This document shows, piece by piece, positions 46,966 to 56,670 of a DNA stretch of 64,000 nucleotides. Origin of the DNA: Rhizopus arrhizus (taxonomy: Eukaryota > Mucoromycota > Mucoromycetes > Mucorales > Rhizopodaceae); NCBI GenBank assembly GCA_024220505.1, contig JAKZZE010000017.1:1116001-1180000 (forward strand), written 5' to 3'. Positions within the stretch are counted from its first letter, which is position 1; each line of letters starts with the position of its first letter. Both the position numbers and the translations under genes were made by a program. Under the pieces are notes generated by a model. It was not told where the DNA came from, ran no database searches, and saw only the letters and a list, made by a program, of their open reading frames with translations.

Positions 46966-49900
46966 GTGAGGTCCAACACCTTTCTATAAGCCTTTGGAAC
47001 GCGAATGGTCTTCGGACCACGACCGTTCATGAAGTCTTGTCTCATTGTCTCTCCTCTACTCTCCTTTTCATCACCGAGACTTGGCTTCTTTCCCCTTCTC
47101 TCCTTCCTACTGACTGGATGCAGTATCATGTGTATGGTGTTCCTGTACCTTCGGCCAACCGTGGTTCGATGGGTGTTACTGCTCTGGTCTCTCCTTCTTG
47201 TCCCTTTCCTGTCTCTCAACTTCCTTCACCGAATCGGTATACCCTTTCGTTGAAGGTCGGACCCTTTCGCATTCATTGTTTGTATGTTCCTCCTCCTCTT
47301 TCCAACTCTGAATTTATGAATGTACTCTCTTCCATCCCCTCCTTACCCAATACTTTTATTTGTGGCGACTTTAATGCTCGTCTTGGTGACCTCACTGGTG
47401 ATGCATTGGTCTCTCCTCGTGGTGCTGTTATGGCTCGCTGGCTTGCTGATCGCTCTTTGACCGTTCTGAACGGCCCACTGGCTCATGGTATTCCTACCTG
47501 GGTCGGGTTTCGTGATGATCGAGAGATGAGTAGCATCATTGACATGTTTTTAACAAACGCGTCATTGATGTCTCCTCGCCTTGACATCGCGTCTGACTTG
47601 TCTCTTGGTTCTGATCATCGTCTACTCACGCTGTCATTTTCATTTGCTCAGTCAAGTGCCTCTGAGTCATTATCTGATATACCTGATGCTACTATTCATC
47701 CTCGTCGACTATGGAACTTGTCTCGCCTTGGTGAACCTGATCCATGTCAGCTGTATCAAGATACATTTCGTACGTCCTCTGCTCCTTTGCTTTCTCAACT
47801 GAAAAGGTTGGTTCAACACCCTCCTTCTTCACGTCCACCTATTGACGACCTCAACGCGTCGCTCAACAACATAATCTATCGTTCTCTTGCCTCTTCTGTC
47901 GGTGATCGTCCACCTCGTCCATCCCATTGGAAAAAGTACTGGACACAACAATTGCAAGATGCTGCTGACTTCCGTAACAGGTGCTACCGTAGATGGCGTC
48001 GTGCCTTTGGCATTGACAAAGTCTATTGGTGGCATCAACATCAACAAGCAAATACCTCTTTCCGTCAAGCTGTGGCCAATGCCAAACGTCTCTCTTGGCA
48101 AGCATTCTGCAAGTCTCTAGAAACTGACTTTACCAAAGCGATGTCAAAAGTAAAGCAACTCAATCGACGACATCAGTCATCATCGTCATTTTCTCATCCT
48201 GATGGCCCGTCTAAGGCAGTGGAGGTAATGGCTAGTCACTTGGCTTCGGTCTTTGATGGCAGTCTTCTACCTTCCACTCGCCCATCACCACCTCCATCTC
48301 CATCCTCTCTTGGTTTGCCTCTTGGTCTCCATGGTTCATCTCCTTCTGGTATGTCTCCTTTTGGTTCCTCTGGTCCTCCTGGTTCAAGTCACTCTTTATT
48401 CACTCCTTTAACAATCCACATGTATATCGGTCAGCTCCCTACTCGTAAAGCTCCTGGTGCTGATCACATCAAGGCCGAGATGCTCAAGCCGATCAGTACT
48501 GACCTCTCCCACTTGCTGTCTTGGTTCTTCTCCTTGTGCTGTCAATGGTCTTACGTTCCTTCTCTCTGGCGGCATGCTCAAGTCTATCCAATCTTCAAGA
48601 AAGGTGATCCTTCGCTGCCGTCCAATTATCGACCGATCTCACTGACCTCGGTGTTCAGAAAGCTCCTTGAGCTTAGTCTCGCTCCATGGTTGTCTTCTGT
48701 CTCTCCTCCCCTTGACCTCGCTCAAGGTGGTTTCCGTCCTCGTCGCTCAGCTCTTGATCAAGCCCTATGCCTTCATGAGCTGATGCAGTCCTACTATCGT
48801 CGATCCCATCGTTTTCCTGTGGTGGCATTCCTGGATATCAAGTCGGCCTACGATACTGTCGACCGGCGTGTTATCTGGGATGCTCTCTCTCGTTCTGGTG
48901 CTGGTTCGTCTCCTTGTCTGCCTCTCTTGGTCCATCTTTTTGATGATGTCTCGGTGTCTGTCTTGGTGTCCAATCACTCGTCCGCTCCTTTTTCTCCTGT
49001 CACCGGTGTCTTGCAAGGTTCTGTCCTCAGTCCTCACTTGTACTCGGTGTACATCAACACATTACCTGCTCTCCTTCGTCAAGTCGCTGCTCCTGCCACC
49101 CATTTGGTTCCCTCTTCTGGTTCGGCTGATGCTGGTATGGTCCCAGTGAACTCTCTCCTCTTTGCTGACGATGTCGCAGTCATTGGCTCGGCAAAGTCAG
49201 TCAAAGAGATGCTCAAGCTCTGTGAGGATCACTCGCTGTCTCTTGGCTATCGATGGAATCCTCTGAAGTGCGCGGTGCTCAACCACCCCACTTCCTCTTC
49301 ATCATCATCTGGTTCAACCCAATTAAGCCTCTATGGTACTTCTCTGCCCTTGGTCGACAAGTTCGTATACCTTGGTATGCCTTTTGTCAAGACTGGTCTC
49401 TCTGCTGCTTCGGTGCTTCCTCTTCGTTCTCCTGGTGTTCTAAAGCTCATGTCGATCCTCAATTTTATAGGTGTCAATCGTCAAGGCTTTTCTCTTCTGT
49501 TGTGTGCTCGGATCTATGCTACTTTTGTCCGTCCCAAGTTCGAATATGGTCTCGCTATCTCAAAGTTTACTGCAATTCAAGTCAAAGAAATAGAACGTCT
49601 TCAAGATCGCTGCCTTCGTATGATGGTAGGTGGTCATGCCACCTCCTCTACGTTGGTCATCAAACATATGACAACCTTGCCGTCTATGCACCACCGCATA
49701 GATGTGCTTACAACTCGTTTCTGCCTTCGTGCTCGCTCGCTTCCTGGTTCTTGCCTGCTATCTCTGCTATCAACCACGCTACCTCTCTCACGTATCAAGG
49801 TCCATCTTGAAAAGAATCCGCTCTTCTTGGCTTTGCCTTCTCCTCCTCCGTCCTCCGATGCTCGGCTCAAGACCTTCTTTCGCCAGTATCGTGAGCGTCA

Positions 49901-50345
49901 AGTCACTTCACTCGTCACCTCCACTACCCAGGTTCTCTTACGCGCATGTCGTCCTGCTCTGGTGGTTGATCCCATCTTATACGTTCCTGCTACTCGTGCA
50001 GAACGCTCTCTCTTGGTTCGTTGGCGTCTTGGCTGGCTGCCAGGTAAGCCTGAAGATTGTCCTTGTGGCCGTGATCGTCGTTCTCGTCGCCACTTTCTTG
50101 AGTGCGATTTGATCCCGTCTTTCCTTTGGTCTGACCTTCCTCGCTGTCCTCCTGGGTCTTATCCCATTGACTTTGCTCTTTCTTCGTTGCCTCTTGGTCG
50201 CTCAGCTCGCTGTCCTCCTTGGTGGTCTTCTCTTCTGTTAATGCTCTGGCACATCCAGCGCCTCTGCCGTCCTGATAGCTTCTATGCTATTGACTCTTCT
50301 CCTGGTGCCTTATGGTATTCTAGCTCTTCTCGTAACTCTGACTGA
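46962..50345 (+). CDS. LINE A ORF2: APE endonuclease, reverse transcriptase, zinc knuckle
   Basis: The 1127 residues are intact. AP-type endonuclease: NANGLR near 13, TETW, CGDFNARLGD near 135 and GSDHRLLTL near 215. A Ser/Pro/Gly-rich linker (about 435-475) precedes the RT domain, which has KAPGADHIKAEML near 496, FLDIKSAYDTVDR near 622, LQGSVLSP near 684 and FADD at about 733-736. A C-x-C-x8-H-x3-C knuckle (CPCGRDRRSRRHFLEC) lies near 1033. The endonuclease probably nicks at the tRNA A-box region. This ORF is the likely driver for LINE and SINE copies with this tail. Confidence 0.94.
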   Translation: MSEVQHLSISLWNANGLRTTTVHEVLSHCLSSTLLFITETWLLSPSLLPTDWMQYHVYGVPVPSANRGSMGVTALVSPSCPFPVSQLPSPNRYTLSLKVGPFRIHCLYVPPPLSNSEFMNVLSSIPSLPNTFICGDFNARLGDLTGDALVSPRGAVMARWLADRSLTVLNGPLAHGIPTWVGFRDDREMSSIIDMFLTNASLMSPRLDIASDLSLGSDHRLLTLSFSFAQSSASESLSDIPDATIHPRRLWNLSRLGEPDPCQLYQDTFRTSSAPLLSQLKRLVQHPPSSRPPIDDLNASLNNIIYRSLASSVGDRPPRPSHWKKYWTQQLQDAADFRNRCYRRWRRAFGIDKVYWWHQHQQANTSFRQAVANAKRLSWQAFCKSLETDFTKAMSKVKQLNRRHQSSSSFSHPDGPSKAVEVMASHLASVFDGSLLPSTRPSPPPSPSSLGLPLGLHGSSPSGMSPFGSSGPPGSSHSLFTPLTIHMYIGQLPTRKAPGADHIKAEMLKPISTDLSHLLSWFFSLCCQWSYVPSLWRHAQVYPIFKKGDPSLPSNYRPISLTSVFRKLLELSLAPWLSSVSPPLDLAQGGFRPRRSALDQALCLHELMQSYYRRSHRFPVVAFLDIKSAYDTVDRRVIWDALSRSGAGSSPCLPLLVHLFDDVSVSVLVSNHSSAPFSPVTGVLQGSVLSPHLYSVYINTLPALLRQVAAPATHLVPSSGSADAGMVPVNSLLFADDVAVIGSAKSVKEMLKLCEDHSLSLGYRWNPLKCAVLNHPTSSSSSSGSTQLSLYGTSLPLVDKFVYLGMPFVKTGLSAASVLPLRSPGVLKLMSILNFIGVNRQGFSLLLCARIYATFVRPKFEYGLAISKFTAIQVKEIERLQDRCLRMMVGGHATSSTLVIKHMTTLPSMHHRIDVLTTRFCLRARSLPGSCLLSLLSTTLPLSRIKVHLEKNPLFLALPSPPPSSDARLKTFFRQYRERQVTSLVTSTTQVLLRACRPALVVDPILYVPATRAERSLLVRWRLGWLPGKPEDCPCGRDRRSRRHFLECDLIPSFLWSDLPRCPPGSYPIDFALSSLPLGRSARCPPWWSSLLLMLWHIQRLCRPDSFYAIDSSPGALWYSSSSRNSD

Positions 50346-50613
50346 AACCCTTCTTTGTCTGTCTCCTGCTGATCCCCCACGGAAGTAAAGCCATCAAAGT
50401 TCCTTACCGTTGGGTTGTGACGGTAGGTCAGCTAAGTTGTGGAAGTAGGCAGTCAATCTGATCTTTTTTCTTTATCATTTTTTTGGAGTTTTTCTGTTTC
50501 TCAGGCTCCTTTTTTTGTACCTTATTCTTTTTTCATTGTACTTGAAGATGCAATAATGACTTTTTAGTCGCCTGCAAATATCTTCCTATTAAATAAAAAC
50601 AAAATCTTTAACC
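50346..50613 (+). other. LINE A 3' UTR with conserved tail hairpin
   Basis: The conserved 3' UTR includes the hairpin GACT-TTTT-AGTC (50558-50569) in the context GCAATAAT...CGCCTGCA, then AAATCTTTAACC. It is the probable recognition tail for the RT. Confidence 0.7.
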
Positions 50614-50627
50614 TGAGCTAAGCGACC
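50614..50627. repeat. 14-bp tRNA-Ile start between LINE A and LINE B
   Basis: TGAGCTAAGCGACC; the target-site duplication. Confidence 0.9.
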
Positions 50628-50816
50628 ACCTTTCTTTCGCTCTTCCGACCGTTACACAAGGTATAGTACGCGTAATCAACTTTGAACTCGAATATCTCTG
50701 CGAATACGATACATCCATCCACCGTTTTAACACCAAAATAATCGTCGTATTTTTCTCTACAAGTTATATTTTTTTCAACTCGATTGCTCTATTTTTCATC
50801 ATTTTCGACATTTCCC

Positions 50817-51827
50817 ATGTCTCAACAATCTGGCTCCCCCATTTCGCTCATCTCGCAAGATGGAGTTGCAAATGTCAACATTACAAACCCTTCTGACATG
50901 CAACAAGCTTTGCAATATTTATTGCACAACTTCCAAACCCTCCAGCAACGTGTTTCAACACACGATGACTTATTTGCTGAACTGACTGCTTTACGCAGTG
51001 AAAACGCTACTTTGAAGGCGAAAATCGCCTCACTCGAATCTCAACTCTCCGCTGGCGCTGACGTCAACAGTTCTTCCGCTTTTTCCTCTTTGGCTTCCGA
51101 CCCGGCTACCATACGTGCGCCCCAAGATGCACCCCAAATGAACAAAGTAACCTATAGTGCTATTGCTGCCAAGGCTGCTGCTACTGCTACTGCTACTATC
51201 CCCTCTCGTCGCCCACCTAGCAAGAAGCGTAAGCTTGCTGCTAGTCGTACATTTATGCCAGTTGACCCTTCTGCTCCTCGTGGATTCGAGTACTTGTACT
51301 TGAATCGCAACCGCAAGCTGTCCCGTTCTGAAGTTCGCAGAAACCTCCGTTTGCTTGGTCTTGATCTTTCCCGTGTCTTGGACATCTGCTTCCCTGGCCC
51401 CAAGGTCATTGGTCTATTGGTTCATGTTCTTTACAAAGAAGAGGTGATCTCTCTTCTATCCACAGCCAAGGTTCCGTTGGTTGACGGTTTTGATCCATTG
51501 GATCCTGTCAACTTGGCGGATCCTGAGCTCCAGCATCTTTCATCGGCTGACAAGGCTAATGAATGTGCTGAGCTGCAGTTCACTCGCTGCTCCCGTGCTC
51601 TCTCTCGTCTTGGTGCTGGCCGTGCTCACCTGGTGGGTCCCATAGGTAAGTACTTTTGTTCTAAGGGTTGGATCGATGAGGACTCTTTGAGTCAGATTCT
51701 GTCTTCCCTTCCCTCTCCTCTTTCTGCTTCTCGTGGTCGTGACCCAGGCGCTGCTTTCCGTGGTGACACGGTCATGTCAGATGCTTTGGTCTCTGATACC
51801 GCTAGTGCTGGATCACACTCATTATGA
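50817..51827 (+). CDS. LINE B ORF1 protein
   Basis: The 336-residue ORF1 from the first ATG has the coiled coil, KKRKL patch and FDPLDP region as in LINE A, with scattered substitutions. It is two residues longer because of a small insertion in the Ala/Thr-rich linker near 125. The stop overlaps the ORF2 start (ATGA at 51824). It is intact and could still act in trans. Confidence 0.88.
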   Translation: MSQQSGSPISLISQDGVANVNITNPSDMQQALQYLLHNFQTLQQRVSTHDDLFAELTALRSENATLKAKIASLESQLSAGADVNSSSAFSSLASDPATIRAPQDAPQMNKVTYSAIAAKAAATATATIPSRRPPSKKRKLAASRTFMPVDPSAPRGFEYLYLNRNRKLSRSEVRRNLRLLGLDLSRVLDICFPGPKVIGLLVHVLYKEEVISLLSTAKVPLVDGFDPLDPVNLADPELQHLSSADKANECAELQFTRCSRALSRLGAGRAHLVGPIGKYFCSKGWIDEDSLSQILSSLPSPLSASRGRDPGAAFRGDTVMSDALVSDTASAGSHSL

Positions 51828-54800
51828 GTGAGGTCCAACACCTTTCTATAAACCTTTGGAACGCGAATGGTCTTCGGACCACGACCGTTCATGAGGTCTT
51901 GTCTCATTGTCTCTCCTCTACTCTCCTTTTTATTACCGAGACTTGGCTTCTTTCCCCTTCTCTTCTTCCTACTGACTGGATGCAGTATCATGTGTATGGT
52001 GTTCCTGTACCTTCGGCCAACCGTGGTTCGATGGGTGTTACTGCTCTGGTCTCTCCTTCTTGTCCCTTTCCTGTCTCTCAACTTCCTTCACCGAATCGGT
52101 ATACCCTTTCGTTGAAGGTCGGACCGTTTCGCATTCATTGTTTGTATGTTCCTCCTCCTCTTTCCAACTCTGAATTTGTAAATGTACTTTCCTCCATCCC
52201 CTCCTTACCCAATACTTTATTTGTGGCGACTTTAATGCTCGTCTTGGTGACCTCACTGGTGATGCATTGGTCTCTCCTCGTGGTGCTGCTATGGTTCGCT
52301 GGCTTGCTGATCGTTCCTTGACCGTTCTGAACGGCCCACTGGCTCATGGTATTCCTACCTGGGTCGGGTTTCGTGATGATCGAGAGATGAGTAGCATCAT
52401 TGACATGTTTTTAACAAACGCGTCATTGATGTCTCCTCGCCTTGACATCGCGTCTGACTTGTCTCTTGGTTCTGATCATCGTCTGCTAACTTTGTCTTTT
52501 TCATTTGCTCAGTCAAGTGCCTCTGAGTCATTGACTGATACACCTGATGCTACTATTCATCCTCGTAGACTATGGAACTTGTCTCGCCTTGGTGAACCTG
52601 ATCCATGTCAGCTGTACCAAGATACCTTTCGTTCGTCATCTGCTCCATTGCTTTCTCAACTGAAGAGGTTGGTTCAACACCCTCCTTCTTCACGTCCACC
52701 TATTGACGACCTCAACGCGTCGCTCAACAACATAATCTATCGTTCTCTTGACTCTTCTGTCGGTGATCGTCCACCTCGTCCATCCCATTGGAAAAAGTAC
52801 TGGACACAACAACTCCAAGATGCTGCTGACTTTCGTAACAGGTGCTACCGTAGATGGCGTCGTGCCTTTGGTATTGACAAAGTCTATTGGTGGCATCAAC
52901 ATCGACAAGCAAATGTCTCTTTTCGTCAAGCTGTGGCCAATGCGAAACGTCTCTCTTGGCAAGCATTTTGCAAGTCCCTCGAATCTGACTTTACGAAGGC
53001 CATATCTAAAGTCAAGCAACTCAAACAACGACATCAGTCATCATCGTCGTTCTCTCATCCTGATGGTCCGTCTAAGGCAGTGGAGGTAATGGCTAGTCAC
53101 TTGGCTTCGGTCTTTGATGGCAGTCTTCTACCTTCCACTCGCCCACCATCTCCTCCATCTCCATCCTCTCTTGGTTTGCCTCTTGGTCTCCATGGTTCGT
53201 CTCCTTCTGGTCCGTTTCCCTCTGGTTCTTCTGGTCCTCCTGGTTCTTCAAATTCTCTATTCGCTCCTTTAACTATTCACATGTACATCGGTCAGCTCCC
53301 TACTCGTAAAGCTCCTGGTGCTGATCACATCAAGGCCGAGATGCTCAAGCCGATCAGTACTGACCTCTCCCACTTGCTGTCTTGGTTCTTCTCCTTGTGC
53401 TGTCAATGGTCTTACGTTCCTTCTCCCTGGCGGCATGCCCAAGTCTATCCGATCTTCAAGAAAGGTGATCCTTCGCTGCCGTCCAACTATCGACCTATCT
53501 CACTGACCTCGGTGTTTAGAAAGCTCCTTGAGCTTAGTCTTACTCCATGGCTCGCCTCGGTGTCGGCTCGACTTGATCTGGCTCAAGGTGGCTTTCGTCC
53601 TCGTCGCTCAGCTCTTGATCAAGCCTTATGTCTTCATGAGCTGATGCAGTCCTATTATCGTCGTTCACATCGTTTTCCTGTGGTTGCATTCCTGGATATC
53701 AAGTCGGCCTACGATACCGTCGACCGGCGTGTTATCTGGGATGCTCTCTCTCGTTCTGGTGCTGGTTCGTCTCCTTGTCTGCCTCTCTTGGTCCATCTCT
53801 TTGATGATGTCTCGGTGTCTGTCCTGGTGTCAAACCATTCTTCTGCTGCTTTCTCTCCTGTCACCGGTGTCTTGCAAGGTTCTGTTCTCAGTCCTCACTT
53901 GTACTCGGTGTACATCAATACTCTTCCTGCTTTACTTCGTCAAGTCGCTGCTCCTGCCACCCATTTGGTTCCCTCCTCTGGTCGCTCCGATGCTGGTATG
54001 GTCCCAGTCAACTCTCTCCTCTTTGCTGACGATGTCGCAGTCATTGGCTCGGCAAAGTCAGTCAAAGAGATGCTCAAGCTCTGTGAGGATCACTCGTTGT
54101 CTCTTGGATATCGCTGGAATCCTCTGAAGTGTGCGGTGCTCAACCACCCCACTTCCTCTTCATCATCATCTGGTTCAACCCAATTAAGCCTCTATGGTAC
54201 TTCTCTGCCTTTGGTCGAAAAGTTTGTATACCTTGGTATGCCTTTCGTCAAGACTGGTCTCTCTGCTGCTTCGGTGCTTTCTCTTCGTTCTCCTGGTGTG
54301 CTTCAATTGATGGGAATTCTTAACAAGATTGGCGTGAATCGTCAAGGCTTTTCTCTGCTCCTGTGTGCTCGCATCTATGCTACCTTTGTCAGACCCAAAT
54401 TCGAATACGGCCTTGCTATCTCAAAGTTTACTGCTGCTCAAGTCAAAGAAATTGACCGCTTACAAGACCGATGCCTTCGTATGATGGTAGGTGGTCATGC
54501 CACTTCTTCCACCACTATCATCAAGCATCTCACTACCTTGCCGTCTATGCATCACCGCATAGATGTGCTTACAACTCGTTTCTGCCTTCGTGCTCGCTCT
54601 CTTCCTGGTTCTTGCCTGCTGTCTCTCCTGTCGTCAACGCTGCCTGTCTCTCGAATCAAGATTCATCTTGACAAGAATCCGCTCTTCCTGGCTCTGCCCT
54701 CTCCTCCTCCGTCCTCCGATGCTCGGCTCAAGTCCTTCTTTCGCCAGTATCGTGAGCGTCAAGTCATCTCTCTCGTCACCTCCACTACTCAGGTTCTCTT

Positions 54801-55206
54801 ACGCGCATGTCGCCCTGCTCTGGTGGTTGATCCCATTCTCTACGTTCCTGCTACTCGTGCAGAACGCTCTCTCTTGGTTCGTTGGCGTCTTGGCTGGCTG
54901 CCAGGTAAGCCTGAAGATTGTCCTTGTGGCCGTGATCGTCGCTCTCGTCGTCACTTCCTCGAGTGTGATTTGATCCCGTCCTTCCTTTGGTCTGACCTTC
55001 CTCGCTGTCCTCCTGGGTCTTACCCTATAGACTTTGCTCTTTCCTCGTTGCCTCTTGGCCGTTCAGCTAGCTGTCCTCCTTGGTGGTCTTCTCTTCTCTT
55101 AATGCTCTGGCATATCCAACGTCTGTGTCGTCCTGATGGCTTCTATGCTATTGACTCTTCTCCTGGTGCCTTATGGTATTCAAGTTCTTCTCGCAACTCT
55201 GACTGA
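51824..55206 (+). pseudogene. LINE B ORF2, single-base frameshift
   Basis: The two frames 51824-52321 and 52267-55206 overlap. The break is one T lost from a T4 run near 52216 (ACTTTATTTG versus ACTTTTATTTG in LINEs A and C), within the endonuclease motif that precedes DFNAR. Downstream everything is open: RT with FADD, and the C-terminal knuckle. The break may be a recent mutation or a sequencing error in a homopolymer. Confidence 0.88.
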
Positions 55207-55471
55207 AACCCTTCTTTGTCTGTCTCCTGCTGATCCCCCACGGAAGTAAAGCCATCAAAGTTCCTTGCCGTTGGGTTGTGACAGTAGGTCAGCTAAGTTG
55301 TGGAAGTAGGCAGTCCATCTCATCTTTTCACTTTATCTTTTTTTTGGAGTTTTTCTGTTTCTCAGGCTCCTTTTTTGTATCTTATTCTCTTTTTTTGTAC
55401 TTGAAGATGCAATAATGACTTTTTAGTCGCCTGCAAATATCTTCCTATTAAATAAAACAAAATCTTTAACC
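55207..55471 (+). other. LINE B 3' UTR with conserved tail hairpin
   Basis: Hairpin GACT-TTTT-AGTC at 55417-55428, then AAATCTTTAACC. Confidence 0.7.
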
Positions 55472-55485
55472 TGAGCTAAGCGACC
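55472..55485. repeat. 14-bp tRNA-Ile start between LINE B and LINE C
   Basis: TGAGCTAAGCGACC; the target-site duplication. Confidence 0.9.
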
Positions 55486-55683
55486 ACCTTTCTTTCGCTC
55501 TTCCGACCGTTACACAAGGTAGACGACGCGTAATCAACTTTGAACCCGATTATCTCACCCAATACTATACATCCATCAACCGTTTTACTATCAAAAAATT
55601 CGCCTAATTTTTCTCTACAAGATATATTTTTTTCAAGTTCATAACTCCTTTTCTTGCAATTTTCGACATCTTCGACATTACCC

Positions 55684-56670
55684 ATGTCAACTAATCCCGG
55701 TCTTAACATTTCACCCATCTCAACAGATGGCGTTGCAAATGTCGACATTTCCAATATTCCAAATATTCAAGAAACTTTACACTATTTGTTAAACACCGTT
55801 ACTGCACTACAACAAGAAGTTTCGACACATGCTAGTGTCATTGCTGAACTTTCTGCTCTGCGCACTGAAAATGCGTCTTTAAAATCCAAAATTGCGACTT
55901 TAGAAGCGCAATTGGCTTCATCTTCTTCTCCTTCTGTCGCTTCTGCTGCTTCTGTCTCTGTTCCTGCTGCTAAACCAACTTCTTTGGCTGCACAAAATGT
56001 TTCGCCTGCTGTCCAAGCTACATACTCTGCTGTTGCTGCTCGTCCTGCTGTTCGTTCTCCATCTAAAAAGCGCAAATTGGCTGCTAGTCGCGCTTTCCAA
56101 CCCATTGATCCCGATGCCCCACGCGGTTTTAAATACTTGTATCTCAATCGCAATCGTAAGTTAACTCGCTCTGAGATTCGAAGAAATCTTCGCTTGCTTG
56201 GTCTGGACTTGTCTCGTGTCCTCGATGTCTGTTTCCCTGGCCCCAAGGCTATTGGTCTTTTGGTCCATGTTCAGTATGTGCCAGAGGTGATCTCTCTGCT
56301 CGCTACTGCAAAGGTTCCGTTGGTTGACGGTTTTGATCCCCTGGATCCCGTCAACTTGGCTGATCCTGAGCTTCAGCACCTCTCCCTATCTGCAAAGGCG
56401 GATAAGTGTGCTGAACTTCACTACTCCCGCTGTTGTCGTGCTCTTTCTCGTCTTGGTGCTGGTCGTCCCCATTTGGTCGCCCCAGTAGGTAAGTATTTCT
56501 CTTCCCATGGCTGGATCGATGACGACTCCTTGAGTCAGATTCTTTCTGAGCTTCCCCCTTCCTCTTTTGCTTCTCGTGGTAGAGATCCAGGCGCTGCTTT
56601 CCGTGGTGACACGGTCATGTCAGATGCTTTGGCCTCTGATTCCGCTAGTGCTGGATCACACTCATTATGA
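55684..56670 (+). CDS. LINE C ORF1 protein (divergent N-terminal half)
   Basis: The 328-residue protein from the first ATG has a coiled coil with the same register as in LINE A but many substitutions. It is followed by a Ser/Ala/Val-rich linker instead of the Ala/Thr linker. The KKRKL patch and the C-terminal FDPLDP region are conserved. The last about 40 residues are nearly identical to LINE A. The gradient of identity suggests recombination rather than uniform decay. Confidence 0.88.
   Translation: MSTNPGLNISPISTDGVANVDISNIPNIQETLHYLLNTVTALQQEVSTHASVIAELSALRTENASLKSKIATLEAQLASSSSPSVASAASVSVPAAKPTSLAAQNVSPAVQATYSAVAARPAVRSPSKKRKLAASRAFQPIDPDAPRGFKYLYLNRNRKLTRSEIRRNLRLLGLDLSRVLDVCFPGPKAIGLLVHVQYVPEVISLLATAKVPLVDGFDPLDPVNLADPELQHLSLSAKADKCAELHYSRCCRALSRLGAGRPHLVAPVGKYFSSHGWIDDDSLSQILSELPPSSFASRGRDPGAAFRGDTVMSDALASDSASAGSHSL

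Larger units (their letters stand above)
45772..50613 (+). mobile_element. LINE A at tRNA-Ile (full length, both ORFs intact)
   Basis: This 4842-bp element starts ACCTTTCTTTCGCTC and ends AAATCTTTAACC, bounded by 14-bp copies of the tRNA-Ile start. ORF1 and ORF2 are intact and overlap as ATGA. It lies next to the intact tRNA gene, so it is probably the youngest of the stack. There is no poly(A) tail. Confidence 0.93.
50628..55471 (+). mobile_element. LINE B at tRNA-Ile (ORF2 frameshifted)
   Basis: This 4844-bp element has the same ends as LINE A and high identity in most parts. ORF1 is intact. ORF2 has one missing T near 52216, so it cannot make a full protein. Confidence 0.92.
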
